A stretch of DNA of 64,000 bases from Wolbachia endosymbiont (group B) of Germaria angustata (GTDB taxonomy: Bacteria > Pseudomonadota > Alphaproteobacteria > Rickettsiales > Anaplasmataceae), in assembly GCF_964026725.1 (NCBI RefSeq), contig NZ_OZ034691.1:310001-374000 (forward strand), in the 5' to 3' direction. The notes under the pieces are model-generated. The model was given only the letters and a program-made list of their open reading frames with translations, made no database searches and was not told where the DNA came from. Shown piece by piece: positions 1 through 9,238 of the stretch (within the stretch, counting starts at the first letter, position 1; each line of letters starts with the position of its first letter). The position numbers and the translations under genes are program-made.

Positions 1-965
1 GTGATACAGTTACAGCGAGTATTAACAAAAAAAGAAGACAAGACTTAAGCAGAAATCATTCAGCTACACATCTTCTACACTTTGCACTCAGAAAAATCTT
101 AGGTGATCACGTTACTCAAAAAGGTTCTCTAGTCGCACCAAATAGACTAAGATTTGACTTTAGTCACAATAAGCCAGTCACTCAGGATCAGCTGTCTTCA
201 GTAGAAGATATAGTAAACTCTCTAATCAGAGAAAATCTTTCTACGTCCACAAAAGTTCAAGGTATGGATAAGGCAATAGACGAAGGAGCGATGGCCTTAT
301 TTGGTGAAAAATATGGTGATAATGTTAGGGTTGTAAAAATTGGAGATTCAAAAGAATTATGTGGTGGTACACACGTGGAGCGTACCGGAGAAATTGGTTT
401 GTTTAAGATAGCAGCAGAATGTTCCGTTGCATCTGGAGTAAGAAGGATCGAAGCTTTAACCGGTCAAGAAGCAATTAATTATGTACGCAATAACGAAATT
501 AGCTTAAAAAAAGTTGCAGAATGCGTAAAAGCACCAGCAAATGAAATAATAAGTCGACTCAGTATTTTAAGCCAAGAGCGCAAAGAATTTGAAACCAAAA
601 TAAAAAATCTTTATAAAAAGATTATCAGTGTAGAAAATATAAAAAGTACTGAAATAAATGGAATAAATTTCGTAAGCCACACTTTTACTGACGTTCCAGG
701 AAGTATCATAAGGGAATTTGCTCTACAGCAACAAAAACCGAAAACTGTAATAGCCTTCATGGTAACAGAAAAGGATAAAACAGTTTTGATTGTCAAAGTA
801 AGTAAAGATTTAACTAATAAGATCAATGCAAAAGAGCTAGTATCTACTGTAACCAGAAGGGATTGCAGTGGAAATACCGAACTTGCCCAAACAGGCTGTG
901 ATAACAATAAAATAGATGATGCCATTACAGCAATCCATAGCAAAATAACAGCTTGCAAAAACTAA
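1..965 (+). CDS. alaS: Alanyl-tRNA synthetase, 3' part (truncated by window edge)
   Basis: This is the C-terminal part of alanyl-tRNA synthetase, which charges tRNA-Ala and edits mischarged Ser/Gly. The reading frame is open from base 3, so the gene enters the window from the left; the ATG at 264 is internal. The editing-domain zinc-site motifs are visible: HxxxH within NHSATHLLH near bases 57-80 and CGGTH near 360-375. The RLRFDFSH segment typical of bacterial AlaRS lies between them. The remainder is the shorter C-Ala (DHHA1-like) region, ending at TAA 963-965. Family identity is very secure. Only the catalytic N-terminal half is missing, because it lies outside the window. Confidence 0.97.
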   Translation, partial: DTVTASINKKRRQDLSRNHSATHLLHFALRKILGDHVTQKGSLVAPNRLRFDFSHNKPVTQDQLSSVEDIVNSLIRENLSTSTKVQGMDKAIDEGAMALFGEKYGDNVRVVKIGDSKELCGGTHVERTGEIGLFKIAAECSVASGVRRIEALTGQEAINYVRNNEISLKKVAECVKAPANEIISRLSILSQERKEFETKIKNLYKKIISVENIKSTEINGINFVSHTFTDVPGSIIREFALQQQKPKTVIAFMVTEKDKTVLIVKVSKDLTNKINAKELVSTVTRRDCSGNTELAQTGCDNNKIDDAITAIHSKITACKN

Positions 966-1176
966 TACACCCTACTACCTCGATATCTTTTAACCGTAAA
1001 CGGAATCGTCAAGGTATTATGCAAATAGGGGTAGAGAAGACTTAACTGTCAAATGAGCATATCAGGTAATAAGAACTAGATTACAGCTCCATGCACTGGA
1101 ATGATATCTAGGTCTAAAGTCTACATAAAAATCGTTTACAATCGGCGTTCAATGTGATAAGTTGAAAGCAGTTTAT
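966..1176. other. Intergenic region after alaS
   Basis: About 210 bases with no convincing ORF. There is a short TTAACCGTAAACGGAATC stretch and a fragment around 1085-1100 (CCATGCACTGGAATGA) that resembles the edge of the dispersed palindromic repeats seen near 18.1 and 38.5 kb. No strong terminator is visible. Confidence 0.4.
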
Positions 1177-1248
1177 TCCTCGGTAGCTCAGTGGTAGAGC
1201 AGTTGGCTGTTAACCAATTGGTCGCTGGTTCGAATCCGGCCCGGGGAG
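1177..1248 (+). tRNA. tRNA-Asn (GTT)
   Basis: The cloverleaf folds by eye. The acceptor stem TCCTCGG pairs with CCGGGGA. The D arm contains GCTCAGTGGTAGAGC. The anticodon stem GTTGG/CCAAT encloses the loop CTGTTAA, giving anticodon GTT (Asn). The T arm is GCTGG-TTCGAAT-CCGGC and the discriminator is G. The 3' CCA is not fully encoded (CA follows). Confidence 0.95.
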
Positions 1249-1334
1249 CACTATTTTATACAATCTGTACATTTCACTTTTAGCCCAAAATTCACTACCT
1301 TTTTTTGTCTCTTAAACAGACAAAACGTGTGAAA

Positions 1335-2069
1335 TTATATAGGTTTAAAGCCTTTACTGTCAAAATGCAAAGATGTCTGCGCTTCACTTAGCTTGCTATC
1401 TGGCTCCTCTTCTATTTTTCTTTTATTACATTTCCTTTTTAATTGAGGAAGGACATTTTTTGGCAATGTTTCATCAATACTGCAATAATTGTAAATGAGC
1501 GAAGTAAGACGCACCAAATTTCCACCCGCCAAAGTCTGTGCACCTCTGTAATTAATGCTGTTATCATATACTTTAAGTGTAATAAGATTTGTAAGATTTC
1601 CACTCGCTAAAACTTCCGCACCTTTGTCACTGATTTCATTCCATCCTAAACTAAGCAAAGTAAGATTTGTAAGATTTCTACTTGCTAAAGCTTTTGCCCC
1701 CCTATCGCCAATTTTATTATCATATAATTTAAGCTCAGTAAGACTTGTAAGATTTCCACTGGCTAAAGCCTCTACACCTTCATCACCAATTTCGTTTCCT
1801 CCTAAATCAAGCGAAGTAAGATTTATAAGATTTCCGCTTGCTAAAATCTTCGCACCTTCTGTACCAATACAACAGCAACTTAGATCAAGTGAAGTAAGAT
1901 GTGAAAGCTTAGCTAATTCTTTTACAACTTCACAATCAATGCTTGAATATCGTAAAATAAGCTTTCTAATGTGTGTATTATTTTTTAAAAAATTTACGAA
2001 CTTGTTTGTGTTAACTATAGCGCCTGATATTGCTAAAGTATTACCTTTTATATATTGGCTATAACTCAC
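1335..2069 (-). CDS. Leucine-rich repeat protein
   Basis: A 244-residue protein with about five consecutive 28-residue leucine-rich repeats of the ribonuclease-inhibitor type, roughly residues 55-200. Each has the pattern LTxLxLxxNxIxxxGAxxLASGNL. The N-terminus (1-50) carries related but weaker leucine-rich sequence. The C-terminus is a short basic/acidic tail containing KRKCNKRKIEEE. There is no signal peptide or membrane segment, so it should be cytoplasmic or secreted by a non-Sec route. LRR proteins of this kind in intracellular bacteria often bind host proteins, but that role is only inferred here. It lies alone between tRNA-Asn and gpmI on the opposite strand. The LRR family call is firm; the function is unknown. 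Confidence 0.85.
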   Translation of the reverse strand: MSYSQYIKGNTLAISGAIVNTNKFVNFLKNNTHIRKLILRYSSIDCEVVKELAKLSHLTSLDLSCCCIGTEGAKILASGNLINLTSLDLGGNEIGDEGVEALASGNLTSLTELKLYDNKIGDRGAKALASRNLTNLTLLSLGWNEISDKGAEVLASGNLTNLITLKVYDNSINYRGAQTLAGGNLVRLTSLIYNYCSIDETLPKNVLPQLKRKCNKRKIEEEPDSKLSEAQTSLHFDSKGFKPI

Positions 2070-2256
2070 TTGACCTCACTATTAAAGCTATGCAAGTGTT
2101 TTAGTAAACACTTCAGCAACTGTCAATCACTTTAATAAAATATTTTATGAAAAATCTCATACCTCTAAGGAGCTTTTTATATCTCTTATTTTAACACAAA
2201 AGTTGTGAGAAGAGTTTGTTTTTGGTACCATTGGGGGTTTCGATGTTAACTTTTAT

Positions 2257-3753
2257 ATGAACTTTAAATCAGTCGTTTTATGTATACTAGATGGCTGGGG
2301 CAATGGAATAGAAAATAGTAAATACAACGCTATTAGCAATGCAAATCTCCCTTGTTGGCAACATATTAACTCTAATTATCCAAAGTGCAGTTTATCTGCC
2401 TGTGGAACTGATGTTGGATTACCAGAAGGCCAAATAGGCAATTCAGAAGTTGGCCATATGAATATTGGCAGTGGTAGAGTGGTAATGCAAAGCCTTCAGC
2501 GTATTAATCAAGAAATCGAAACGATAGAAAATAATGCAAATCTACAGAATTTTATTAATGATCTAAAAAGTAAGAATGGCATATGCCATATAATGGGATT
2601 GATATCAGATGGCGGTGTTCATTCGCATCAAAAGCACATTTCATCTTTAGCAAACAAAATATCACAGCGCGGAATTAAAGTTGTAATACACGCATTTTTA
2701 GATGGCAGAGACACGTTTCCAAATTCAGGGAAAAGATGCATTCAAGAATTTACAGAGAGTATAAAAGACAATGATATAAAAATTGCCACTGTCTCTGGAC
2801 GTTATTATGCTATGGACCGTGATAGTAGGTGGGAAAGAACAATTGAAGCTTATGAAGCCATCGCATTTGCAAAGGCGCCTCGTTATGATGATGCAGTATC
2901 GCTTATTGATGAAAATTATCAAAATAATATAACCGATGAATTTATCAGGCCCGCAGTAATAGGCGATTATCAAGGTATAAAACCAGAAGATGGATTGCTA
3001 TTGGCTAACTTTCGTGCTGATCGAATGATACAATTGGCAAGTATTTGTCTTGGTAAAGCAGGCTATACTGAAGTGGCAAAATTCTCTTCAATTTTAAGTA
3101 TGATGCAATATAAAGCGGATTTAAAAATCCCTTATCTCTTTCCTCCTGAATCTTTTGCTAACACTTTGGGACAGATAATAGAAGACAATAAACTACGGCA
3201 ACTGCGCATTGCTGAAACTGAGAAATATGCTCATGTGACTTTCTTTTTTAATTGCGGAAGAGAAGAACCTTTTTCCGGTGAAGAAAGAATACTCATTCCT
3301 TCACCAAAAGTTAAAACTTATGATTTGCAGCCTAAAATGTCAGCCTTTGAGCTCACAGAAAAGCTTGTGAAAAAAATTCATTCTCAGGAATTTGCACTGA
3401 TAGTTGTAAACTACGCTAACCCTGATATGGTGGGACACACAGGTAATATAAAAGCGGCTGAGCAAGCAGTACTCGCTGTAGATGATTGCCTTGCAAGAGT
3501 GCTGAGTGCTGCTGAAGAAGTTGGTAACACCACACTCATTATTACAGCAGACCATGGCAATGTAGAATGTATGTTCGATGAAGAAAATAACACACCTCAC
3601 ACAGCGCACACTCTAAATAAAGCTCCATTTATTATATCTTGTGAAAATTTAAAACTGAGAGATGGAAAATTATCTGATATTGCACCTACTATTTTACAGC
3701 TACTTGGACTCAAAAAGCCAAATGAAATGACAGGTAGTTCATTAATTGTGTAG
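2257..3753 (+). CDS. gpmI: 2,3-bisphosphoglycerate-independent phosphoglycerate mutase
   Basis: Interconverts 3- and 2-phosphoglycerate in the cytoplasm using two Mn ions and a phosphoserine intermediate. At 498 residues it has the usual length. Visible motifs are LDGWG (Asp12), [17 protein letters not shown] with the nucleophilic Ser63, DGRDTFP, the FRADR segment and the metal-binding TADHGN plus HTAHT motifs near the C-terminus. The start matches the family N-terminus ([10 protein letters not shown]). In this lineage the enzyme is thought to act in a gluconeogenic or partial glycolytic path. It is a single gene flanked by oppositely oriented genes. Identity is very secure. Confidence 0.97.
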   Translation: MNFKSVVLCILDGWGNGIENSKYNAISNANLPCWQHINSNYPKCSLSACGTDVGLPEGQIGNSEVGHMNIGSGRVVMQSLQRINQEIETIENNANLQNFINDLKSKNGICHIMGLISDGGVHSHQKHISSLANKISQRGIKVVIHAFLDGRDTFPNSGKRCIQEFTESIKDNDIKIATVSGRYYAMDRDSRWERTIEAYEAIAFAKAPRYDDAVSLIDENYQNNITDEFIRPAVIGDYQGIKPEDGLLLANFRADRMIQLASICLGKAGYTEVAKFSSILSMMQYKADLKIPYLFPPESFANTLGQIIEDNKLRQLRIAETEKYAHVTFFFNCGREEPFSGEERILIPSPKVKTYDLQPKMSAFELTEKLVKKIHSQEFALIVVNYANPDMVGHTGNIKAAEQAVLAVDDCLARVLSAAEEVGNTTLIITADHGNVECMFDEENNTPHTAHTLNKAPFIISCENLKLRDGKLSDIAPTILQLLGLKKPNEMTGSSLIV

Positions 3754-3767
3754 TGCGCTTTATATTA

Positions 3768-4544
3768 CTATAAATCTATAAATAAGGGCTGATTTGCATT
3801 AGGAAATAAAACACTGTGCATAGCAGATAGCATATCTATTTGCTGCTCCAAATGGCCATGTTGTGCTTCTACATTAGAGTATTGAATATGATTTTTGCTA
3901 GCATACACAGATAAAGAACCATCGTCTTCGACTGCTTTGTTATTTTGCAATACTATATTAAAAATTTCCTTCTGTTTTAAAGCATTAAACCAGCCCTCAT
4001 CTGTCGTGTAAAAAAATTCACCCGTTCCATTTTCTGGACATACCTCTGGATAAATCTTTAGCACATCATGAGAAAGTGGTGGAGCAAAATAGCTTTTGAA
4101 TGAGTAGCTGGGAGAGTTGTGATTATTGTGCAGAGCAATAACATGATCTTGACCAGGAAGCAAAAAGTCTAAAATTTTTTCTGCAAAGTTTCTAGTAATT
4201 CTCAAAGCATCTTCTGAAAAATTGCCAAACTCTCTTAAGCTAGCTTCTGCACCTACATCATCAAACATGCGATTGGGATCGAATTCATACCGCTCACCAT
4301 TTAAGTAAAATTCTACATTGCGCGGAGTACCATCACCATGAGTAATGTACAGCATTCTTCCACCAAACTCCTCGATTATATTCTCACCAGCTTCTTTTGA
4401 AGTTACTTCATTTTGATGCACATTGATAAAATTGATTCCACTTGTATCGCTACTTTTAATAAAAAGTTTAACTGTAGTATCACCTAGCGCCAGATCATAT
4501 TCTTTAGTGTCGATGTTTGACATTCCTCTGCTATCAATAATCAA
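3768..4544 (-). CDS. Putative M14-like zinc carboxypeptidase (uncharacterised)
   Basis: A 258-residue protein without signal peptide or membrane helices. Its residues line up in order with the M14 metallocarboxypeptidase site: HxxE at His43-Glu46 (VHQNE), Asn91-Arg92 in DPNRMF, His139 in ALHNN, and a glutamate at about 226 in SNVEAQHG near the C-terminus. These match the zinc ligands, the substrate-carboxylate-binding NR pair and the general base of the family. The overall sequence is otherwise unfamiliar, so the fold is inferred from motif order and spacing alone. Met8 is an alternative start. It lies just upstream of gpmI's 3' end on the opposite strand, downstream of fabD. The substrate is unknown; a muropeptide or poly-glutamate substrate is conceivable. 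Confidence 0.5.
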   Translation of the reverse strand: MIIDSRGMSNIDTKEYDLALGDTTVKLFIKSSDTSGINFINVHQNEVTSKEAGENIIEEFGGRMLYITHGDGTPRNVEFYLNGERYEFDPNRMFDDVGAEASLREFGNFSEDALRITRNFAEKILDFLLPGQDHVIALHNNHNSPSYSFKSYFAPPLSHDVLKIYPEVCPENGTGEFFYTTDEGWFNALKQKEIFNIVLQNNKAVEDDGSLSVYASKNHIQYSNVEAQHGHLEQQIDMLSAMHSVLFPNANQPLFIDL

Positions 4545-4576
4545 AGCAAAAAAAATAGCCCAAATTTTACTTTATG

Positions 4577-5545
4577 TTAGTTATAAGCTTTTATTTTAAA
4601 ATTTTTTGCTGTCAACATTAATGATTCATTAAAGAAGCCATCAATATCATCAATACTACCTATGCTTTTTGTATTGATAGATTGGTCAATTCTTTTAACT
4701 AAATTGGATAGAACTTTATTAGGCCCAATTTCAACGAATTTATTAGTGTCACGGCTTGTCATATGTAAAATCATTTCTCTCCACCTCACTCTGCTTACGA
4801 CTTGCTTAGCGAGCAAAGCTCTTATGACCTCTGGATCACTTTCCTCTTTAGCTGTAACATTTGACACAAAAGGAATCGAAGGGCGAGTTATTTTAACGCT
4901 CTCCAAAAATTCTAGAAGTTTTTCATCAGCGGGTTTCATAAAAGATGAGTGAAAAGGCCCACTAACTTGCAATTTAATTATTTTCTTTACACTTGAGGTT
5001 TTAAACAATTCAGGTAACATTTCAAGGGCTTCTGAAGTACCACTTACCACTACCTGCCCGCCACCATTATCGTTTGCAATTTCACAATCAATTTGAGCTG
5101 ATTTTAATATACCTTCTACTTCGCTTATTTCTGCTCCAAGTAGGGCAACCATTCCACCTTTGCATTTCAGTGAAGCTTCATGCATTGCTTCACCACGAAC
5201 TTTTAGCAACTTGACTGCAGACTCAAGCGTCAATGCTCCTGCAGCACATAGCGCTGTATACTCGCCAACTGAATGCCCACAAACATACTGAACTCTGTAA
5301 AGATATTCACCAAATACGTGCTTCATAACACGTAGCGTTGCAATTGACACTGCCATTATAGCTGGCTGAGCGTTTTCCGTGATGGTTAATTTTTCAATAG
5401 GACCATTGAAAATCAAATGAGACAGCTTTCTACCTAATACGTCATCTACTTCATCAAATACTTGCCTTGCAACTGAAAATTCATCATATAAGTTCTTTCC
5501 CATTCCTATAAATTGAGAGCCCTGACCAGGAAAAGCAAAGATCAT
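4577..5545 (-). CDS. fabD: Malonyl-CoA:ACP transacylase
   Basis: Transfers malonyl groups from CoA to acyl carrier protein for type II fatty acid synthesis. At 322 residues it is slightly longer than the family average. The N-terminus has the diagnostic FPGQGSQ. The nucleophile elbow GHSVGEY places the active-site serine at Ser92, and the paired histidine is His199 in GPFHSSFM. The C-terminus (FVEIGPNKVLSNL) is also typical. It is transcribed toward the M14-like gene with only about 30 bases between them, so the two may be cotranscribed. Identity is very secure. Confidence 0.97.
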   Translation of the reverse strand: MIFAFPGQGSQFIGMGKNLYDEFSVARQVFDEVDDVLGRKLSHLIFNGPIEKLTITENAQPAIMAVSIATLRVMKHVFGEYLYRVQYVCGHSVGEYTALCAAGALTLESAVKLLKVRGEAMHEASLKCKGGMVALLGAEISEVEGILKSAQIDCEIANDNGGGQVVVSGTSEALEMLPELFKTSSVKKIIKLQVSGPFHSSFMKPADEKLLEFLESVKITRPSIPFVSNVTAKEESDPEVIRALLAKQVVSRVRWREMILHMTSRDTNKFVEIGPNKVLSNLVKRIDQSINTKSIGSIDDIDGFFNESLMLTAKNFKIKAYN

Positions 5546-5670
5546 AATAAATTATTTATTTTTCATTAAGTATACTACTTTATTTATTTTTTGTCAATAT
5601 TTCACAATAATGATTGACCAAATGAACCAGATTCACTAAAATCTTAGCTGGTAAGAAATTTGTAAGAACA

Positions 5671-5883
5671 ATGGCAGAAATCGATTATCACAAAGTTACT
5701 ATAGTTATGACAGATGGTCAAGAGTTTGAAACTTATTCCACTTATGGAAAAGAAGGTCAAAGAATAAAGCTTGATAGAGATCCTCTTACTCATCCTGCAT
5801 GGACTGGAAGTTTGACAAGCGGTTCAGGGGAGAAGGATAGTAAAATAGCTAAGTTTAATGATAAATACGGGAGTCTTTTTTAG
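5671..5883 (+). CDS. rpmE: 50S ribosomal protein L31
   Basis: A 70-residue protein matching alphaproteobacterial L31, with the conserved core VVMTDGxE...STYGKEG...LDxDPxxHPAWTG and a C-terminal FNDKYG. It lacks the zinc-binding cysteines of the C+ form of L31, as is usual in this lineage. It sits just upstream of nadK on the same strand with about 20 bases between them. Confidence 0.92.
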   Translation: MAEIDYHKVTIVMTDGQEFETYSTYGKEGQRIKLDRDPLTHPAWTGSLTSGSGEKDSKIAKFNDKYGSLF

Positions 5884-5904
5884 TTCCTCCCCTCTTTATT
5901 TAAC

Positions 5905-6690
5905 ATGTATAAATATAAAAATGTAGTCTATATTGCTTCTTCGCTAACCAAGTCTCAGGAAGTATCTAAACTACTACAGAAACTCAATTTTATCAATATA
6001 GCAGAAGCAGGTAAGCATGAAGTTGATCTGCTGATAGTTGTTGGTGGCGATGGTTTTATGCTACGCACTCTGCACGACTACGTCATAGGAAATAAAGATA
6101 TACATGTGTATGGAATAAATACCGGTAATGTCGGGTTTTTAATGAATAAATGTTTTAAAGATCTAATTGATCATATAGAACATGCAGTTCCTGCTCAGCT
6201 AACTTTACTAAAAATGGAAGCCACAGACATAAGTGGCAAAAAACACCATTACATCGCAGTAAATGAAGTGTATGTCTTTAGAAATGCAAATCAAATAGTG
6301 GAGATGAATATTACCATTAATGATAAGCTAAAAGTAGAAAAATTCAGAGGAGATGGAATTATATTGTCTACCCCAACAGGTAGCACTGCATATAACTTCT
6401 CTGCCGGTGGGCCAATCTTACCACTTAATTCAAATTTACTTGCACTGACTTCCATTAATAGCTACTACCCAAGTCGTTGGAATGGAGCGCTAATCTCAAA
6501 TGATACAATAGTGCAAATTGATATCAATGATGTGAAAAATCGTCCAGCACTTGTAGTATCAGATTACAAGGAATTTCACGACATATCGCAGGTAAAAATA
6601 CAGAAAGATCACGAAAATACAGTCACTCTACTTTTTGACAAAGATTGCCCTTTGAATGAAAGGATCTTTGATCAGCAGTTCTTATACTAA
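5905..6690 (+). CDS. nadK: NAD kinase
   Basis: Phosphorylates NAD to NADP in the cytoplasm. At 261 residues it is in the short bacterial range. The diagnostic GGDG motif is at residues 47-50 (VVGGDGFML), followed by NTGNVGFLMN, the AVNEVY segment and the glycine-rich GSTAYNFSAGGPI loop. It follows rpmE closely and may share its transcript. No oddities are seen. Confidence 0.96.
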   Translation: MYKYKNVVYIASSLTKSQEVSKLLQKLNFINIAEAGKHEVDLLIVVGGDGFMLRTLHDYVIGNKDIHVYGINTGNVGFLMNKCFKDLIDHIEHAVPAQLTLLKMEATDISGKKHHYIAVNEVYVFRNANQIVEMNITINDKLKVEKFRGDGIILSTPTGSTAYNFSAGGPILPLNSNLLALTSINSYYPSRWNGALISNDTIVQIDINDVKNRPALVVSDYKEFHDISQVKIQKDHENTVTLLFDKDCPLNERIFDQQFLY

Positions 6691-6773
6691 TATTTATTCT
6701 TAAATTAGTATTCACTATATCTTAATAACTATAGCGTAATCAACATAACATTGTAATTAATTTTGGAGCGAAT

Positions 6774-8018
6774 ATGCCTGGATCAGGAAATAAAGATAAC
6801 GTCACACTGGTTTCTCATACAACGGTGAGTGAAAATAGTGCAGCAACTCTACCAACACCAGCACCTAGAAACACAGCGTTACAAACAAATTCGGCTAGCG
6901 AATCAAGTTCTGATGAAAAAAGGCAAAAAGAATCGAATGTGAACAGTTCAGAATCTCTTTATGCATCAATAGATAGAAGTAAAAAAACTTCGAAAAAGAG
7001 TTCAGATAGTGAAGTAGGTAATACAAACCTAAGCAAGTTATCTTTTCAAGAAACAGTATACAGCGAACCTTGGAATAGTCAAAAAACATTAGAAAATTTA
7101 AAAGAAAGAGTGAAGGCAAATCCAACTCCTCCACCATCATATCAAACAGATGGCTCTGAAAAATCTTTGCTTGGAGATAATAAAAAGACAAACAGATTTT
7201 TACAGAAAGTAAAATATACGATGCAAAAGAAGAAAGTTACAATGCCTTTTGTAGGCCTTGTTACGGCGTGTTGTATTACAGCAATCGTTTTAGCTGTGAA
7301 GCAAAGAGAATTTATTGGATTCATCGGCAGCGTAAATCCTGTTACTATATTCGGCGTGGTATTAGCGTCTTGTTTAGTCTTGGGAATTACGTGGGAACTT
7401 ATGCAAGCAGTCCGTACTAAGGAGCACAAGATTACAAAAAGAGACACTCAAGAAGTTTTAGGTGAGATATTAGATACACTTAAGCAAGATGAGAAATGCA
7501 TCAAGTCTTTGGTATTAAAATATAGCAACGGTAATCGTGTTTACTTTACGTTTCACTCTCTTCCAGAAAAAGCAAAAAGTAATTCAAACATCGTAGAACT
7601 TACAGGCCAGCCAATCTATTACAAGAGTAAAGTAAATTCATTAATCAATGATAGAATATGGCTTCCTATCTTAGGAACAGTTCTTATTACTGGAAACATA
7701 ACCTTCCCTTTAGCACTTTATTCAACAGGTGGTTTGAGCAATATAGTAAGTTCATACACAAATCCTACTATTTACTGGCCAATCGTTGCAATTTCAGGCA
7801 CTCTACTGCTTTTCACTTTAGCTTGCACAATTCATCATTGGAGCAAAACTGATTTTAAAGATTATTTGTTATTACATAAACAAAATGCTAATAGTGAAAA
7901 TCCTAATGAAACAGCTATTAAAACTGTAAAAAGCAGTCAAGAAAAGATTAGTTCAAAATTGTTACAAGTAGTTGCTGAACGATGTGGCCATCCAGATATT
8001 ACTTATATTATTAATTAA
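6774..8018 (+). CDS. Hypothetical membrane protein with disordered N-terminus
   Basis: A 414-residue protein of unknown function. Residues 1-150 are rich in Ser, Thr, Asn, Pro and charged residues and look disordered, with a proline run PTPPPS near 130. Four hydrophobic stretches follow, as two hairpins at about 155-175, 185-210, 295-320 and 332-355. A soluble segment (about 215-290) separates the hairpins. The start has GGAGCG about 5 bases upstream. The arrangement (long polar N-terminus plus paired helices) recalls other fast-evolving Wolbachia membrane proteins such as the broken gene at 15.4-17.4 kb, but no sequence homology was established. It could be an inclusion-membrane or surface protein; this is speculative. 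Confidence 0.7.
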   Translation: MPGSGNKDNVTLVSHTTVSENSAATLPTPAPRNTALQTNSASESSSDEKRQKESNVNSSESLYASIDRSKKTSKKSSDSEVGNTNLSKLSFQETVYSEPWNSQKTLENLKERVKANPTPPPSYQTDGSEKSLLGDNKKTNRFLQKVKYTMQKKKVTMPFVGLVTACCITAIVLAVKQREFIGFIGSVNPVTIFGVVLASCLVLGITWELMQAVRTKEHKITKRDTQEVLGEILDTLKQDEKCIKSLVLKYSNGNRVYFTFHSLPEKAKSNSNIVELTGQPIYYKSKVNSLINDRIWLPILGTVLITGNITFPLALYSTGGLSNIVSSYTNPTIYWPIVAISGTLLLFTLACTIHHWSKTDFKDYLLLHKQNANSENPNETAIKTVKSSQEKISSKLLQVVAERCGHPDITYIIN

Positions 8019-8141
8019 ATCTGGCTCGTACTTCTTTTTATCGCTATTCCAGTACTGTAACTGCAACTTTTTGAAGATTTACACTTGCTAAGACCTTGCT
8101 ATTTTGATAGCTTGAGATGATGAAAAGGAAGGGGTTTGTTT

Positions 8142-9158
8142 ATGAAAAAAGGTTTAATATTTATATCTTTTGTAGCGGCTGTATTGATAGTCGTTAATTT
8201 TTTATATAAAAATAGCGGAATTGATGATTCACAAGTAGTAAACGTTTATTCATCTCGTAAAGAAGAATTAGTACATAGTTTGTTTGATGATTTTACAAAA
8301 ACCACTGGCATCAAGGTACGTTATATCATTGACGATTATTCCCAATTGCTTTCACGTATGGAAAATGGCGGTGAAGCTGATTTGTTTTTAACTGCAGATG
8401 CAGTGAATTTGATTTTAGCCAAAAAAAGAGGGCTCTTATCTCAAGTGGATTCAGAGACTCTAAAAAATGCCATACCTGCAAAATTTAGAGATAATGAAGA
8501 TTATTGGTTTGGTCTCACAAAAAGAGCTAGAATATTGGTTTACAATAAAGAATCAGTAGATCCTAAGGAATTAAGTACCTATGAAGATTTAGCGGATGAA
8601 AAATGGAAAGGGAAAATATTAGTACGCTCTTCCACAAGTCCATATAACCGATCATTGATCGCTTTTATGATTGCAAAAAATGGTTTTGAAAAAACAAAAG
8701 AATGGGTGAGTGGAATTGTAAGCAACATGGCAAGAAAACCAAGCGGTGGTGACACAGATCAAATTTATGCTGTAGCCGCTGGTGAAGGCAATGTTGCAAT
8801 AGTAAACAGCTACTACTTTGCAAGAATCCTTTCATCAGAAAATAAAAAGAATATCACAGACAAGTTAGGAGCTTTTTTTCCTAATGATGGTGTAATGGTG
8901 AATATTAGTGGTGCAGCAGTAACAAAAAACGCAAAACACAGAGAAAATGCCATAGCTTTATTGGAGTTTTTTGTAAGCAAACAGGCTCATGAGCTATATG
9001 CTAAAAAAAATCAAGAATATCCTGTTGTTGAAGGTATTGAAACTTCTGATGTGTTAAAATCTTGGGGAAATTATCCACAAAGTGATCTACCTATAAGTGA
9101 GCTTGAGGAGCACCTTTTTGAGGCTGTTATGATAGCAGATGAATGTAAGTGGAAATAA
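8142..9158 (+). CDS. fbpA: Fe(3+) ABC transporter, periplasmic iron-binding protein
   Basis: A 338-residue extracytoplasmic solute-binding protein of the ferric-iron (FbpA/IdiA, SBP type 1) family. The N-terminus is a signal or anchor segment (MKKGLIFISFVAAVLIVV). The mature part begins with VVNVYSSRKEELVHSLFDDFTKTTGI, cited here only in part as VNVYSSRKEE. The Tyr-Tyr pair in NSYYFARI matches the iron-coordinating tyrosines. The ATG at 8142 was chosen because a strong GGAAGGGG sits upstream; a TTG two codons earlier is open too. No permease or ATPase gene is adjacent, as is common for scattered transporter genes in this group. Substrate assignment comes from family similarity and the YY motif. 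Confidence 0.9.
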   Translation: MKKGLIFISFVAAVLIVVNFLYKNSGIDDSQVVNVYSSRKEELVHSLFDDFTKTTGIKVRYIIDDYSQLLSRMENGGEADLFLTADAVNLILAKKRGLLSQVDSETLKNAIPAKFRDNEDYWFGLTKRARILVYNKESVDPKELSTYEDLADEKWKGKILVRSSTSPYNRSLIAFMIAKNGFEKTKEWVSGIVSNMARKPSGGDTDQIYAVAAGEGNVAIVNSYYFARILSSENKKNITDKLGAFFPNDGVMVNISGAAVTKNAKHRENAIALLEFFVSKQAHELYAKKNQEYPVVEGIETSDVLKSWGNYPQSDLPISELEEHLFEAVMIADECKWK

Positions 9159-9238
9159 AATTTTATAGCTTCCTTCTACTTTACTTTACAGTTGTGTAAT
9201 TGAAATTAAGAAAGTAGAATAAGCTCAAAAAAGGAGCT

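Noticed and set aside
1555..2064. Plus-strand ORF of 169 codons opposite the LRR gene
   Set aside because: It is the mirror of a repetitive coding sequence; its product is a low-complexity repeat with no family features.
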